A stretch of 64,000 nucleotides of DNA from assembly GCF_001766235.1 (NCBI RefSeq), contig NZ_CP015164.1, positions 372,001 through 436,000 of the forward strand. The letters are read 5' to 3'. The notes beneath the pieces are model-generated. The model was not told where the DNA came from, ran no database searches, and saw only the letters and a program-made list of their open reading frames with translations. The translations under genes and the position numbers were made by a program. This document shows positions 27,938 through 37,876 of this stretch, one piece after another. The first letter of the stretch is position 1; every line of letters starts with the position of its first letter. Source of the DNA: Acetobacter ascendens (GTDB taxonomy: Bacteria > Pseudomonadota > Alphaproteobacteria > Acetobacterales > Acetobacteraceae).

Positions 27938-27999
27938 GGAACACAGCTTAACATACAGCAGACAGAACACACCTATATCAGTTAAGGGAGCCAAGCTGC

Positions 28000-28338
28000 A
28001 TGAACCGCACGGTTCTGATTGTTGCCGCCGCAGTGTTTGCGGTTGTTCTGGGCGGTTTTGCCGCGCTGGGCCTAAGCGCACATCCACCCGTCCCCCAGCC
28101 AGTGCATCGTGATCTGCCGCTGGCCGCTCCGGCTACGTCTGCCGCCGCTCCAAGCGTAGCGGTGCCTGCGGCACCTCCCGCTCCGGTGGTTTCTGCTGTT
28201 GTGCCTGCAGCTCCGGCGCAGCCCACCATTACGCAAACAGCTCCACCGGCACAGCCTGCTGCTGTTGCGCCACCAGCACCTGTGGCACCTCCGCCGCCGG
28301 TTGCAGCTCCGGCTCCGGCAGCGCCGGCGCATCCGTAA
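28000..28338 (+). CDS. Small Pro/Ala-rich membrane-anchored protein
   Basis: 112 residues. An N-terminal hydrophobic helix ([21 protein letters not shown]) is followed by about 85 residues made almost only of Pro, Ala and Val, probably an extended periplasmic stalk. There is no domain. The stop lies 3 bases before the xerD start, so the two are probably cotranscribed, and the ribosome binding site AAGGGAG is good. The antisense strand also has open frames because of the composition, but the signal-anchor start and operon position favour this strand. Function unknown. Confidence 0.6.
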   Translation: MNRTVLIVAAAVFAVVLGGFAALGLSAHPPVPQPVHRDLPLAAPATSAAAPSVAVPAAPPAPVVSAVVPAAPAQPTITQTAPPAQPAAVAPPAPVAPPPPVAAPAPAAPAHP

Positions 28339-28341
28339 GCC

Positions 28342-29262
28342 ATGCTAAGCGGGGGCGTTGATCTTTTTCTGGAGATGTTGGCTGCCGAGCGCGCAGCCGC
28401 CCCCAATACACTAGCTGCGTATGAAGCGGACCTGACCTCCTGCGCTGAAAGTCTGGCGCGGGGGGGGCAAACCCTGCAAACGGCCACAACCGAGGGTTTG
28501 CAAAACTGGATGGCTGCATTGGTTGGCAGCGGGCAGGCACGGCGCACGGTAGCGCGGCGCTTGTCCTGTATCCGACAGTTTTACCTATTCTTGCTGCGTG
28601 AAGGGATGCGCGCAGATAACCCCGCAGCACATCTGGATAGCCCCAAACCCCGCACACCTTTGCCCCGTTTTTTATCCGAATCGGAAGTGCTTGCACTGCT
28701 GAATGCCTGTGCGGAACCCGCTGGGGCATCCTTGGCTAAAAAACGACGCGGAATTTTGGCCAAGGCAGCGCTAGAGCTGCTGTATGCCTCTGGCCTGCGT
28801 ATTTCCGAATTATTGGCTCTGCCACGTAAAGCCATAGCCGGTGACCAACGCATGATCATGGTGCGCGGTAAAGGCGGGCGGGAACGCTTAGTGCCGCTTT
28901 CAGGCAGTGCGCGAGAAGCCGCGCAGGCTTTGCTGGAAGTGGACGCGCATTTGGAAAGCCCATTCCTTTTTCCCGGCCGCGACCCAGCAAAACCCATGAC
29001 ACGGCAGGCGTTTGACCGGATTCTGCACACTGTGGCCATACGGGCGGAAATTGATCCGGCGCGTCTTTCCCCCCACGTGCTGCGCCATTCCTTTGCTACG
29101 CATTTGCTGGCGCATGGGGCGGATTTGCGGGCTTTGCAGATGTTGTTGGGGCATGCAGATATCGCCACCACCCAAATTTACACCCATGTGCAAACAGAAC
29201 GCCTGCAAAAGGCCGTGCAGGCGCATCATCCTTTGGCGGCGGATTCTGCCCACACCAAATGA
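28342..29262 (+). CDS. xerD: Tyrosine recombinase XerC/XerD
   Basis: Resolves chromosome dimers at dif together with its partner recombinase. 306 residues: SAM-like core-binding domain (about 1-95), then the catalytic domain with the conserved Arg in ASGLRISELLAL, HVLRHSFATHLLAHG (His and Arg), GHADIATTQIYTHV (His and Tyr nucleophile). Neighbours aroK-aroB and accA match the usual alphaproteobacterial place of xerD, so I prefer XerD to XerC or an integrase. No attachment site or integrase-associated element is seen nearby. Confidence 0.9.
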   Translation: MLSGGVDLFLEMLAAERAAAPNTLAAYEADLTSCAESLARGGQTLQTATTEGLQNWMAALVGSGQARRTVARRLSCIRQFYLFLLREGMRADNPAAHLDSPKPRTPLPRFLSESEVLALLNACAEPAGASLAKKRRGILAKAALELLYASGLRISELLALPRKAIAGDQRMIMVRGKGGRERLVPLSGSAREAAQALLEVDAHLESPFLFPGRDPAKPMTRQAFDRILHTVAIRAEIDPARLSPHVLRHSFATHLLAHGADLRALQMLLGHADIATTQIYTHVQTERLQKAVQAHHPLAADSAHTK

Positions 29263-29336
29263 AAAATCGACATTCAGATATGTTTGGTTGCATGAAGTGA
29301 CTTGGTTTTACACGTCATTGTGCTATCGGCTTCTGC

Positions 29337-30293
29337 ATGCGTCAGTTCCTGGATTTCGAAAAGCCCGTCGCCGAACTTGAAAACAAGATCGACGAACTGC
29401 GGCAAATGACTGACCCCAACGGGGTCAACATAGAAGAAGAAACGGCCCGTCTTTCTGAAAAGGCGGAAAAGCACCTGCGTGCCATCTATGCCAAGCTTAC
29501 GCCGTGGCAGAAGGTGCAGGTGGCCCGCCATGCGCAGCGTCCGCATACGCAGGACTATGTGAATGCGCTGATAACAGACTTTACGCCGCTGGCGGGGGAT
29601 CGTCTGTTTGCAGATGATAAAGCTGTTATTGGTGGCATGGGCCGTTTTGACGGCACACCGGTTATGGTGATCGGGACTGAACGCGGTTCAGACCTAGAAA
29701 CCCGGCTCCAGCATAATTTTGGCATGGCGCGGCCAGAAGGCTACCGCAAGGCGCAACGGCTGATGAGAATGGCCGGGCACTTTAATATGCCGATTCTGAC
29801 ATTTATTGATACCGCAGGCGCATGGCCCGGTATTGATGCCGAGCAACGCGGGCAGGCCGAAGCCATTGCCCGTTCTATTGCCACCTGCTTTGAAGTGCCC
29901 GTGCCACTTGTTGCTACTGTGATTGGTGAAGGTGGCTCTGGCGGTGCTGTGGCATTGGGAGCTGGTGACCGAGTGATGATGTTGGAAAACGCCATCTACT
30001 CCGTTATCTCGCCTGAAGCTTGTGCCTCTATTTTGTGGCGTGATCCCAAGCAGGCCAGCACAGCGGCAGAAACGCTGCGCTTAACGGCGCAGGATTTGCA
30101 GAAACTGGGGCTGATTGACCGGATTATTCCAGAACCCGTAGGTGGTGCGCAGCGTGAGCCAACCGTGGCAATGGAATCTGTCCGCACCGCGCTGACAGAA
30201 GAACTCAAAACGCTTTTGCCAATTGCTCCCGCACGCTTGAAAGAATTGCGGCGTGAAAAGTTTCTGGCAATGGGGCGCGAAGCCCTAAGCTAA
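29337..30293 (+). CDS. accA: Acetyl-CoA carboxylase carboxyltransferase subunit alpha
   Basis: Carboxyltransferase alpha chain that moves CO2 from carboxybiotin to acetyl-CoA, the first step of fatty acid synthesis. 318 residues, normal size. MRQFLDFEKPVAELENKIDEL is the standard start; DTAGAWPGIDAEQRGQAEAIA and GEGGSGGAVALG form the CoA-binding and oxyanion region. No strong ribosome binding site is seen before the ATG. A long inverted repeat follows the stop. Confidence 0.96.
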   Translation: MRQFLDFEKPVAELENKIDELRQMTDPNGVNIEEETARLSEKAEKHLRAIYAKLTPWQKVQVARHAQRPHTQDYVNALITDFTPLAGDRLFADDKAVIGGMGRFDGTPVMVIGTERGSDLETRLQHNFGMARPEGYRKAQRLMRMAGHFNMPILTFIDTAGAWPGIDAEQRGQAEAIARSIATCFEVPVPLVATVIGEGGSGGAVALGAGDRVMMLENAIYSVISPEACASILWRDPKQASTAAETLRLTAQDLQKLGLIDRIIPEPVGGAQREPTVAMESVRTALTEELKTLLPIAPARLKELRREKFLAMGREALS

Positions 30294-30304
30294 CACACGC
30301 ATTG

Positions 30305-30339
30305 TACCCTCCCGCTAGTGCAAAACTGGCGGGAGGGTA
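30305..30339. terminator. Bidirectional terminator between accA and the CinA-like gene
   Basis: Perfect 11-base inverted repeat TACCCTCCCGC (30305-30315) / GCGGGAGGGTA (30329-30339) with a 13-base loop between the two converging genes. The T-run after it is weak. Confidence 0.7.
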
Positions 30340-30349
30340 AGTTAAAGTG

Positions 30350-31105
30350 TCAGACAGGCGGCTCTCCTTCTATGGGGATGCCGCCTTTTGTTTTGATAAG
30401 ATCATGGATAGCACTGGCTGCTTCTTCCACTTCGGCTCGGTTTTGCCCTTTGGCAACAAGGGCTACACCGCGGCGGCCATCTTCGCGGTGGAAGGGGTAG
30501 GAGCCGATATCCAGATCTGGAAAGCGATTCTGAATATCCTCTAACCCATCGGCCAACGTGCCTTCAAAAAGTGATGTGGTGTGCCATGTGCGAGAAAAAA
30601 CTGGCGCACCTTTTTGCAGGCTAGGGGCAAGGCTATCAAACATACCGCGCATAATGCGGGGCACGCCCGCCATAACGTGCACATTGCCAATGCTAAAGCC
30701 AGGGGCCAGTGAAACCGGGTTTACAATGGGGGTGGCGCCCTGTGGCAGCTTGGCCATACGCTGGCGGGCGGCGTTAAACTCTTCCGGCCCAAAATAGGTT
30801 TCCAGCAGCTTAAAGGTGGGGGGGTGGAACTCCCACGGCACACCAAAAGCTTCGGCAACACAAGGGGCCGTGATGTCATCATGCGTGGGGCCAATGCCGC
30901 CGGTGGTAAAGACCTCATCATATTTCGCGCGCATTTCTGTCACGGTGTTGATGATGGTTTCCCGAATGTCCGGAATCACACGGATTTCACGCAGAGGAAT
31001 CCCCAGTTCTCCCAGCCGGAGGGCTAGAAACTGAATGTTTTCATCTTTTGTGCGGCCGGAAAGGATTTCGTTGCCAATAAGAATAAGGGCGGAGGTGCGG
31101 CGCAT
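30350..31105 (-). CDS. Molybdopterin-binding / CinA N-terminal domain protein
   Basis: 251 residues with a MoaB/MogA-like fold: ALILIGNEILSGRTKDENIQFLA at the N-terminus, VFTTGGIGPTHDDITAPCVAEAFG in the middle, and VMAGVPRIMRGMFDSL, which are typical of the CinA N-terminal (COG1058) family. The C-terminal amidohydrolase (PncC) domain of full CinA is absent. Some relatives hydrolyse nucleotides such as ADP-ribose, but this cannot be assigned here. It is divergent from the LysRS gene. Confidence 0.85.
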   Translation of the reverse strand: MRRTSALILIGNEILSGRTKDENIQFLALRLGELGIPLREIRVIPDIRETIINTVTEMRAKYDEVFTTGGIGPTHDDITAPCVAEAFGVPWEFHPPTFKLLETYFGPEEFNAARQRMAKLPQGATPIVNPVSLAPGFSIGNVHVMAGVPRIMRGMFDSLAPSLQKGAPVFSRTWHTTSLFEGTLADGLEDIQNRFPDLDIGSYPFHREDGRRGVALVAKGQNRAEVEEAASAIHDLIKTKGGIPIEGEPPV

Positions 31106-31263
31106 GGGTTGGGCCTATCCTTTGTTGAAGTCTTCTTGATTTAGGTGCAAAGCATGAAACGCAGGGCTGTTAACGTCAATGATATGGTAAAATTTGCCTC
31201 TATCCATCCTGTGCTGCGCGTTTTTGGATTGACCGCAGCGTGTCCAGTTCATAGCTTCCTGCC

Positions 31264-32889
31264 ATGTCAGAAAGCCGATCTGTTCCCGTTTCCGATCTTC
31301 CGCGTGCCTGGCCTTTTGAGGAGGCGCGTAAACTAGCCGATCATGTTGGTGTGCGGAGCACCACCAACGGTGAGGACGATGCACGCCCAGCGCTGCTGGA
31401 AACGGGCTATGGCCCTTCCGGTCTGCCGCATATCGGCACGTTTGGTGAGGTTGCCCGCACATCCTGGGTGCGGCAGGCCTATACAGCCCTCACAGGCCGC
31501 CCCTCGCGCCTGTTGGCTTTTTCCGATGATATGGATGCTCTGCGCAAGGTGCCCGATAACGTGCCCCAGCGAGATATGCTGGAAAAATATATCGGTCAGC
31601 CACTTTCTCGCGTGCCAGATCCGTTCGGCACGCACGAATCGTTTGCAGCACATAACAACGCCCGCCTGTGCGCGTTTCTGGACAGCTTCGGCTTTGAATA
31701 CGAATTTGCGTCTTCCACCCAGTATTACACTTCTGGCCGGTTTGATGCCGCACTCCGCCGCGTGCTGGAAGTGCATGATGAGATTCTAAAGGTTATTCTG
31801 TCCACTTTGGGGGCAGACCGCCGCGCCACTTATTCCCCCGTTCTGCCGCTTCATCCCCGTACGGGTGAGGTAATGCAGGTGAAGATGGACGCCATAGATG
31901 CCGCAGCAGGCACTGTGCGTTGGACAGATCCTTCTAACGGTGAGGTGTTTGAAACACCCGTAACCGGTGGCCATGCTAAAATGCAGTGGAAGGCCGATTG
32001 GGCCATGCGTTGGTATGCGCTGGGCGTTGATTATGAAATGTCTGGCAAGGATCTGATAGACAGCGTGCGGCTTTCTGGCCGTATTTGTAAGATTCTGGGT
32101 GGCACACCGCCAGCAGGGCTGACGTATGAGCTATTTCTGGATGAAAAAGGCCAGAAGATTTCCAAATCCAAGGGCAACGGGCTTTCTGTTGAAGAATGGC
32201 TGCGTTATGCCCCGCCGGAAAGCCTTGGGCAGTTCATGTTTAATCAGCCGCAGCGCGCCAAGCGGTTGTATTTTGATGTTATTCCCAAAACAGCGGATGA
32301 ATATCTGACGCATGTTGATAAGGCTAAGGTGTTGCAGGCCGAAAACCCTAAGGGGAATGACCTGCGCGCCAATCCGGCATGGTTTATCCATAAGGGCCAA
32401 ATCCCAGCAGATGCAGGCAGCCCGGTACCGTTTAGCATGCTGCTGAACCTTGCCAGCGTTGCCAATGCAGAAACGCCAGAAGTGCTATGGGGCTTTATCC
32501 GTCGGTACGATGCTGCCGTTTCGCCCGAAACACACCCTATGCTGGCGGGTTTGGTTAAACATGCTGTAGCGTATTACGCAGATTTCGTGCGCCCGGCCAA
32601 AACCTTCCGTGCGCCAACCGAACAGGAACGCGCTGCCCTGAGTGACCTGGCAGAATGCCTGCGTGGCTATGAAGGTGAAGCCGCAGATGCTGCCACCTTG
32701 CAGAATCTGGTGTTCGAAGTAGGCAAGCGCCACGCGTTTGAACCGCTGCGTAGCTGGTTTACCTGTTTGTATGAAGTTTTGCTGGGCCAGAAGGAAGGGC
32801 CGCGCTTTGGTGGCTTTGTTGCGCTGTATGGCGTGGCAGAAACTGTGGCCTTGATAGATACAGCCCTCCTGCGTGAGACGCAGGTTTAA
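31264..32889 (+). CDS. lysK: Class I lysyl-tRNA synthetase
   Basis: Charges tRNA-Lys with a class I (Rossmann) core, unlike the class II LysS of most bacteria; the class I form is common in alphaproteobacteria. 541 residues. ATP-binding signatures are [10 protein letters not shown] (HIGH-type) and [10 protein letters not shown] (KMSKS-type). The C-terminal part is an alpha-helical anticodon-binding cage. It is followed 20 bases later by an MprF-like gene, whose classic activity uses lysyl-tRNA as the donor, so the pairing may be functional. Confidence 0.95.
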   Translation: MSESRSVPVSDLPRAWPFEEARKLADHVGVRSTTNGEDDARPALLETGYGPSGLPHIGTFGEVARTSWVRQAYTALTGRPSRLLAFSDDMDALRKVPDNVPQRDMLEKYIGQPLSRVPDPFGTHESFAAHNNARLCAFLDSFGFEYEFASSTQYYTSGRFDAALRRVLEVHDEILKVILSTLGADRRATYSPVLPLHPRTGEVMQVKMDAIDAAAGTVRWTDPSNGEVFETPVTGGHAKMQWKADWAMRWYALGVDYEMSGKDLIDSVRLSGRICKILGGTPPAGLTYELFLDEKGQKISKSKGNGLSVEEWLRYAPPESLGQFMFNQPQRAKRLYFDVIPKTADEYLTHVDKAKVLQAENPKGNDLRANPAWFIHKGQIPADAGSPVPFSMLLNLASVANAETPEVLWGFIRRYDAAVSPETHPMLAGLVKHAVAYYADFVRPAKTFRAPTEQERAALSDLAECLRGYEGEAADAATLQNLVFEVGKRHAFEPLRSWFTCLYEVLLGQKEGPRFGGFVALYGVAETVALIDTALLRETQV

Positions 32890-32909
32890 AATATAGCACC
32901 GCAAGTTAC

Positions 32910-34997
32910 ATGACGCAGACCTCACCCCCACCAGCTCCCCCTTCTTCGCTTCCGGGCGGAGGGGGATGGAAAAAGTGGCTCAAGCATTTGCCGCACATTC
33001 TTGGCTTGCTGCTTATGGTGGCCGCCATTGTGGTGGTGCAGCACGAGCTGCGGCATCTGCGCATTTCAGACATTCGCCACGCCATGGAGGCCATTCCGGC
33101 CCGGCAGATGTGGATGGCGGTAGGCTGCACGCTGCTCTCTTACTTTATTCTGTCCTTTTATGATCGGCTTGCCGTCATTCAGGTGGGGTATAGTAAGCTG
33201 CCGTTCCGGCGGGCGGCTTTTGCGGCGTTCTGTTCCTACGTGCTTTCACATAATTTGGGATTTTCTGCTGTATCTGGCGCAGCAGTGCGGTATCGGCTTT
33301 ATCGCAACTGGGGTGTTAATTCCTTTGCCATAGCCCAGATTATAGCCTTCTGCTCCGCCACCTATCTGTTGGGTGCTGCAGTGCTGATAGGTGCCGTGCT
33401 GATCTGGGAACCCACGGTGTTGCCGGGCATTGGCCACCGCGTGCCCGCATCTGTGCTGGCGGTTATTGGCGCGTTGATGTGGTGCGGTGTGGCCGCTTAT
33501 ATCGGGCTGGCGTTTAAGGTGCGGGAATTCCGCTTCCGTAAATGGGTGGTGGAACTGCCATCCCCCCGTATGGCCATTATGCAAACACTGGTGGCCACGG
33601 CAGAAGTTGCGGCCACGGCCAGCATTGCTTTTGTGCTGCTTCCCCCCAGTGCCGGGGTGGATTTTGGCTCTTTTCTGGCCATTTACATTGCGTCTTATAC
33701 TGCCGGGCTGGTGGCCAGTGTGCCGGGTGGCCTTGGTGTGTTTGATGGCGCCATGCTGTTGGCTTTAGGCCCCTATATGCCAGCGCCGCAGATTTTGGGC
33801 ATGGTGCTGATTTTTCGGCTTTTCTATTACATCATTCCGCTGTTTCTGGCGGGGATCATGTTTGCCGGGCACGAGCTGTTTTTGCGTGGTGATGCCGCTC
33901 TGGCAGAAAAGAAAAACCGCAAGATACAAAATAACCCGGATGCTGCCGCAGCCCCTGCACCTGCGCAGCGCAGGCCCAGCCAAGTGGTGCGGGAAAGTGA
34001 AGCCGCTTTTTCTGTTGCCGTGGCAACAGGCACGGTTTCACTGTGCGGGGTTATGCTGATCTGTTTGGTAATGCTGGACCCCGTGCCCAAATTTGCCATG
34101 GTGCCAGAAAGCCTGCTGACAATGGCCCGTGTGGGCGGCAACTATGTGCTTTCCCTCATGGGGGTGGTGCTTATCAGCTTGGCTATTGGGCTTTCCCAGC
34201 GGGTTACGTTGGCATGGCGGGGGGCGCTTTATTTGCTGCTTACCGCAACCGTGCTGACATTTTTGCGGGGCAATACATTTTTTGTGCCGGTTATGCTGGG
34301 TCTTTCTGCGCTGTTTATTGCGCCGTTCCGCTCCTGCTACTACCGGCATGCACGGCTTTTGAGCGAACCTCTTTCCACGGGCACCTTGCTTTCTCTACTG
34401 CTTCTGTTTGGCTGTGTGATCGCGCTGGCCACACGCCATGATACATCTGGCAGTTGGTGGCAGATGATGCTGGCCACACATGCCCGTGGCTCGGTGCGGT
34501 GGACAATTGCGCTTTCTGTGGGCTTGGCGCTGTTTGTTGTGGCGCGGCTGATGTGGCCGGGGCGTATTGCCGTGCGGAAGTGGGATGAAGATGCTTACAC
34601 TCATTACAAAAATCTGAATCACGCCCTGCCGGATATTCAGGCATTTCAGCCCTATGGCTATGTGACAGGTGAAGCCGGTGAGGCCATGTTGCCACTGCAT
34701 CGGCGCGATGCTTATCTGGTGGCATTTGGAGACCCAGCAGGGGAGGAAGCGGATAGTATTTCTGCTATCTGGAAAATGCGTGATCTTGCCTTGCAGGAAG
34801 GGCTAAAACCTGTGTTTTGGCATGTGGGGGATGACTTCCTGCGTATTTACGATGATATCGGGCTGAGTGTATGGGCACTTAATGATGGCAGTGGATTTCA
34901 TTTCTGCTATCCAGCGGACGATATTGCGCAGGCATCACGCTTTGTTAAAACGTACAAGGGTGGTGTGGGCAATTTGGTGCCATCAGATTTTTCGTGA
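32910..34997 (+). CDS. MprF-like flippase domain protein with truncated synthase domain
   Basis: 695 residues. It starts with a Pro-rich cytosolic tail, then about 14 helices. The first eight include SHNLGFSAVSGAAVRYRLYRNWG and ASVPGGLGVFDGAML, diagnostic of the MprF/YbhN flippase domain. After about residue 565 a soluble part corresponds to the first half of the DUF2156 aminoacyl-transfer domain (FGDPAGEEADSISAIWKMRDLALQEG), ending at NLVPSDFS. Full MprF is about 840-870 residues, so the second GNAT half that normally holds lysyl-tRNA is missing, and no continuation is found in another frame downstream. It may flip lipids only or use a partner protein. Confidence 0.8.
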   Translation: MTQTSPPPAPPSSLPGGGGWKKWLKHLPHILGLLLMVAAIVVVQHELRHLRISDIRHAMEAIPARQMWMAVGCTLLSYFILSFYDRLAVIQVGYSKLPFRRAAFAAFCSYVLSHNLGFSAVSGAAVRYRLYRNWGVNSFAIAQIIAFCSATYLLGAAVLIGAVLIWEPTVLPGIGHRVPASVLAVIGALMWCGVAAYIGLAFKVREFRFRKWVVELPSPRMAIMQTLVATAEVAATASIAFVLLPPSAGVDFGSFLAIYIASYTAGLVASVPGGLGVFDGAMLLALGPYMPAPQILGMVLIFRLFYYIIPLFLAGIMFAGHELFLRGDAALAEKKNRKIQNNPDAAAAPAPAQRRPSQVVRESEAAFSVAVATGTVSLCGVMLICLVMLDPVPKFAMVPESLLTMARVGGNYVLSLMGVVLISLAIGLSQRVTLAWRGALYLLLTATVLTFLRGNTFFVPVMLGLSALFIAPFRSCYYRHARLLSEPLSTGTLLSLLLLFGCVIALATRHDTSGSWWQMMLATHARGSVRWTIALSVGLALFVVARLMWPGRIAVRKWDEDAYTHYKNLNHALPDIQAFQPYGYVTGEAGEAMLPLHRRDAYLVAFGDPAGEEADSISAIWKMRDLALQEGLKPVFWHVGDDFLRIYDDIGLSVWALNDGSGFHFCYPADDIAQASRFVKTYKGGVGNLVPSDFS

Positions 34998-35054
34998 TTA
35001 AACGGTGTTTCCTCGGGTAGAGGGCGGATGCCTCGGACAGAACGGTGAGGGGTT

Positions 35055-35792
35055 ATGTCAGCTCATTTTCCCGCAATGCTGTTAACGGCAACAGCATTTA
35101 CATCTTCAATTTCCTCGTTTCTGCTGGCGTTTCCTGCGCTATTTTCCATCGTAAACCCGTTTGGGGCTGCGCTTATTTTTGCGCAGGCAACAGCAGGCCG
35201 CTCGCAAACTGAAATTATGGCATTGGCGCGGCTGGTGTCTTTTTATTCCCTCTGCCTCATCATGGCCTCGCTTTGGCTGGGCAGTATGGTGCTGGCGTTT
35301 TTCGGTATTACCGTAAATGCGCTACGTGTTGCGGGTGGGCTGGTTGTGGCTGTGCGTGCGTGGGATCTGCTGCAAAGCCCAGAAACGGTTGAAGCACAAA
35401 AGGAAAAACAGGCTCTACAGGGTGGCCGTACGGTTATGGCCCCTAACTGGGCAGATGCTGCGTTTTTCCCGCTTGCCATGCCATTTACAGTGGGGCCGGG
35501 CACAATTGCCGTGGCCATTGCCCTTGGTTCTGGCTGCCCGGCAGATGAGCCTTTCTGGGCTTACACCATTGGCACCACGCTGGCAGGTGTGTGCGTAGTG
35601 GCTATTGTATGGGCGGCTTATTCTGGCGCAGATAAGCTGGTATCTATGCTGGGTGTTACCGGCACGCGCATTGTCAGCCGTATGGCAGCGCTGGTGCTGC
35701 TGTGCATTGGCGTGCAGATTTTGGCTGCAGGCGTGCAGGGCTTTGCCACGGATATGTGGCGGCACCTGCTTGCCATAAAATTACACGCATAA
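35055..35792 (+). CDS. MarC family integral membrane protein
   Basis: 245 residues, six predicted helices. FLLAFPALFSIVNPFGAALIF near the N-terminus and FFPLAMPFTVGPGTIAVAIALG in the middle are MarC/SNARE-associated family signatures; VTGTRIVSRMAALVLLCIGVQILAAGV is the conserved C-terminal helix. The family was once linked to multiple antibiotic resistance but its function is not established. GAGGGG before the ATG is a good ribosome binding site. It converges on rlmJ. Confidence 0.9.
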   Translation: MSAHFPAMLLTATAFTSSISSFLLAFPALFSIVNPFGAALIFAQATAGRSQTEIMALARLVSFYSLCLIMASLWLGSMVLAFFGITVNALRVAGGLVVAVRAWDLLQSPETVEAQKEKQALQGGRTVMAPNWADAAFFPLAMPFTVGPGTIAVAIALGSGCPADEPFWAYTIGTTLAGVCVVAIVWAAYSGADKLVSMLGVTGTRIVSRMAALVLLCIGVQILAAGVQGFATDMWRHLLAIKLHA

Positions 35793-35806
35793 CGCAGGTA
35801 AGGGCG

Positions 35807-36628
35807 TTATTCCTCTACAAGCTGGGTGACGCAGCTTTCATGCGCGCCCAGCACGTGTTGTAGCCGTTCAAGCTGTGTGTTTGCTTTTTCTGCAAAACCA
35901 AAAGGCGGACGGATAACAAGTAAGCCCGCGCCGTTAAGCTGCTCTGGATTGTATGGTGGGCGCATAAGCAGTTCTGCCACGCAGATATTGCGGATACCGG
36001 TGCCCATTAATGTTTCATGAAAAATCCGAACCGGTGTGCGGTGCTTGATGGGGTACCAAATGGCAATAATCGCATTGGCAAAGCGGGCCTGAATGGTTTG
36101 CACAGCTTGGGCAAGACGGTCGAATTCCCCCGGTTCTTCAAATGGTGGGTCAATCAGGATAAGCCCGCGCTTGGCGGTTTTGGGGGGTAGCAGCGCGCGC
36201 AGGGCCTCATAAGCATCTCGCTCATGCACCGTTACATTGGGAGTGTTGGTAAATAGCCGGTAGAGGCTGCGTTTATCTTCCGGGTGTTTTTCACAGCAGA
36301 TTAACGAATCCTGCGCCCGCAGCATCTGCGCAATAATGAGTGGAGAACCGGGGTAAAACTCCGGGCCGCCCGTTTTTTTGACTTGTTCCAGCCAATCCGC
36401 CAGCGGGCTGGAGGCTCCTTCAGCCCACAGTTTGCCAATGCCATCTTGCCATTCCTGCGTTTTTTCGGCTTCAGGGCTGTGCAGATCATACCGGCCGATA
36501 CCGGCGTGCGTGTCCAGCACCATAAAAGGCGCGGGTTTGCGCAAAAAACTTTGCAGCAGGGTGACAAGTAGGGTGTGCTTCATGCAGTCGGCAAAGTTGC
36601 CGGCGTGGTAGGCGTGGCGATAGTTCAT
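35807..36628 (-). CDS. rlmJ: 23S rRNA (adenine(2030)-N6)-methyltransferase
   Basis: SAM-dependent methyltransferase acting on A2030 of 23S rRNA. 273 residues. It begins MNYRHAYHAGNFADCMKH, the family hallmark; LDTHAGIGRYDL contains the SAM loop, LILIDPPFEEPGEF is the catalytic DPPF motif, and the late block ELLMRPPYNPEQLNGAGLLV is also conserved. Its start overlaps the tsaD stop by 4 bases (ATGA), so both are cotranscribed. Confidence 0.95.
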   Translation of the reverse strand: MNYRHAYHAGNFADCMKHTLLVTLLQSFLRKPAPFMVLDTHAGIGRYDLHSPEAEKTQEWQDGIGKLWAEGASSPLADWLEQVKKTGGPEFYPGSPLIIAQMLRAQDSLICCEKHPEDKRSLYRLFTNTPNVTVHERDAYEALRALLPPKTAKRGLILIDPPFEEPGEFDRLAQAVQTIQARFANAIIAIWYPIKHRTPVRIFHETLMGTGIRNICVAELLMRPPYNPEQLNGAGLLVIRPPFGFAEKANTQLERLQHVLGAHESCVTQLVEE

Positions 36629-37746
36629 GCTGAGGGTGTTTCTGCTTCAAAACGGCTGGCCATATCTTCCAGTGGCCAGCGCGGGCGAGGGCGTAGGGCG
36701 TTATCGTTTATGGGGGGCAGATTACGCTTTGCGGCTTCCTGCCATGTTTCCAAGGCTGCCCACCCCACCATAACTGCGTTATCCGTGCACAGGCGCAAAG
36801 GAGGCGCAGCAAAGCGCAGGCCGCGTTGTGCGGCTGTTTTTTCCAAAGCGGCACGCAAAACTGTATTTGCGGCCACGCCACCAGCGGCTACCAGAAGTTT
36901 GGCTTCAGGCATCATATCCAGCGCGTGTTCAATGCGGTTGGTCACCACATCGGCCACGGCCTGTTGAAAAGAGGCAGCTAGATCTGCTGCAAACTGGCGG
37001 GGCAGAGGTTCCTTGCCAAAAGGTGCAAGCTTTTGGGAGATGGCGGTTTTCAGGCCAGAAAAAGAAAAATCGCAGCCTTCACGCCGCCAGAGCGGACGGG
37101 GAAGGGAAATGGCCTTGGGGTTGCCCTTACGCGCCAGTTTTTCCAGCTCCGGGCCGCCGGGCCAACCCAGACCCAGCATTTTGGCAACCTTATCAAACGC
37201 TTCACCGGCGGCATCATCAATCGTGCCACCCAGTTTACGGTAATGGCCTACGCCTTCCACAGCAATGCACTGGCAATGGCCGCCAGAAACCAGCAGCAGC
37301 AGGTAGGGGAAGGGCGCGCCATCTGGCACAATACCGGGTAGACGGGCCGTGAGAGCATGGGCTTCTACATGGTTGACCGCCACAAATGGAATGCCCAGCG
37401 CCAAAGCCAGCCCCTTGGCAAAACCACTGCCTACAATCAGCCCGCCAATAAGGCCCGGCCCGGTGCTGGCAGCAATGAAAGACAGAGTCGCCGGAGCGAT
37501 GTTGGCATCTTGCAAAGTGGCCTTAACCAGATTCGGCAGTAGGGCCAAATGGGCGCGGGCGGCAATTTCTGGCACCACGCCGCCAAAATCTGCATGCCCG
37601 TCCTGAGAAATAACACGCTGTGCCAGCACCGTGCCATCGGGGGCCAGAATGGCGCATGCGGTTTCATCGCAAGAAGATTCAATGGCCAGTATTGGGCCAT
37701 CTGGCCTGCGGTTTTGTGCGGTTTCGTTCATGGACGCATCATGCAA
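36625..37746 (-). CDS. tsaD: tRNA N6-adenosine threonylcarbamoyltransferase
   Basis: ASKHA-family enzyme that attaches threonylcarbamoyl to A37 of ANN-reading tRNAs, with TsaB and TsaE. 373 residues. AIESSCDETACAIL, HADFGGVVPEIAARAH (metal-binding His), GPGLIGGLIVG, FVAVNHVEAHAL and the late VAAGGVAANTVLR are all canonical. Starts at 37746 or 37731 (MNETAQNRR) are possible. It is divergent from hemC, the usual alphaproteobacterial arrangement. Confidence 0.96.
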   Translation of the reverse strand: MHDASMNETAQNRRPDGPILAIESSCDETACAILAPDGTVLAQRVISQDGHADFGGVVPEIAARAHLALLPNLVKATLQDANIAPATLSFIAASTGPGLIGGLIVGSGFAKGLALALGIPFVAVNHVEAHALTARLPGIVPDGAPFPYLLLLVSGGHCQCIAVEGVGHYRKLGGTIDDAAGEAFDKVAKMLGLGWPGGPELEKLARKGNPKAISLPRPLWRREGCDFSFSGLKTAISQKLAPFGKEPLPRQFAADLAASFQQAVADVVTNRIEHALDMMPEAKLLVAAGGVAANTVLRAALEKTAAQRGLRFAAPPLRLCTDNAVMVGWAALETWQEAAKRNLPPINDNALRPRPRWPLEDMASRFEAETPSA

Positions 37747-37876
37747 AACGGCGCATCCTTACGGCAACGCAATAGATGGACGGGGGCGGAATGTTTTTTC
37801 GGTCGCGCAAGTTTTTCAGACCAGCCGGGCATCATCACTTCTTGTCCTTTCTCTACTCCCGGTAATAGACACTCTT

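Noticed and set aside
28342..29262. Phage or island integrase
   Set aside because: The neighbours are housekeeping genes in the usual xerD order, with no attachment-site repeats or cargo genes.
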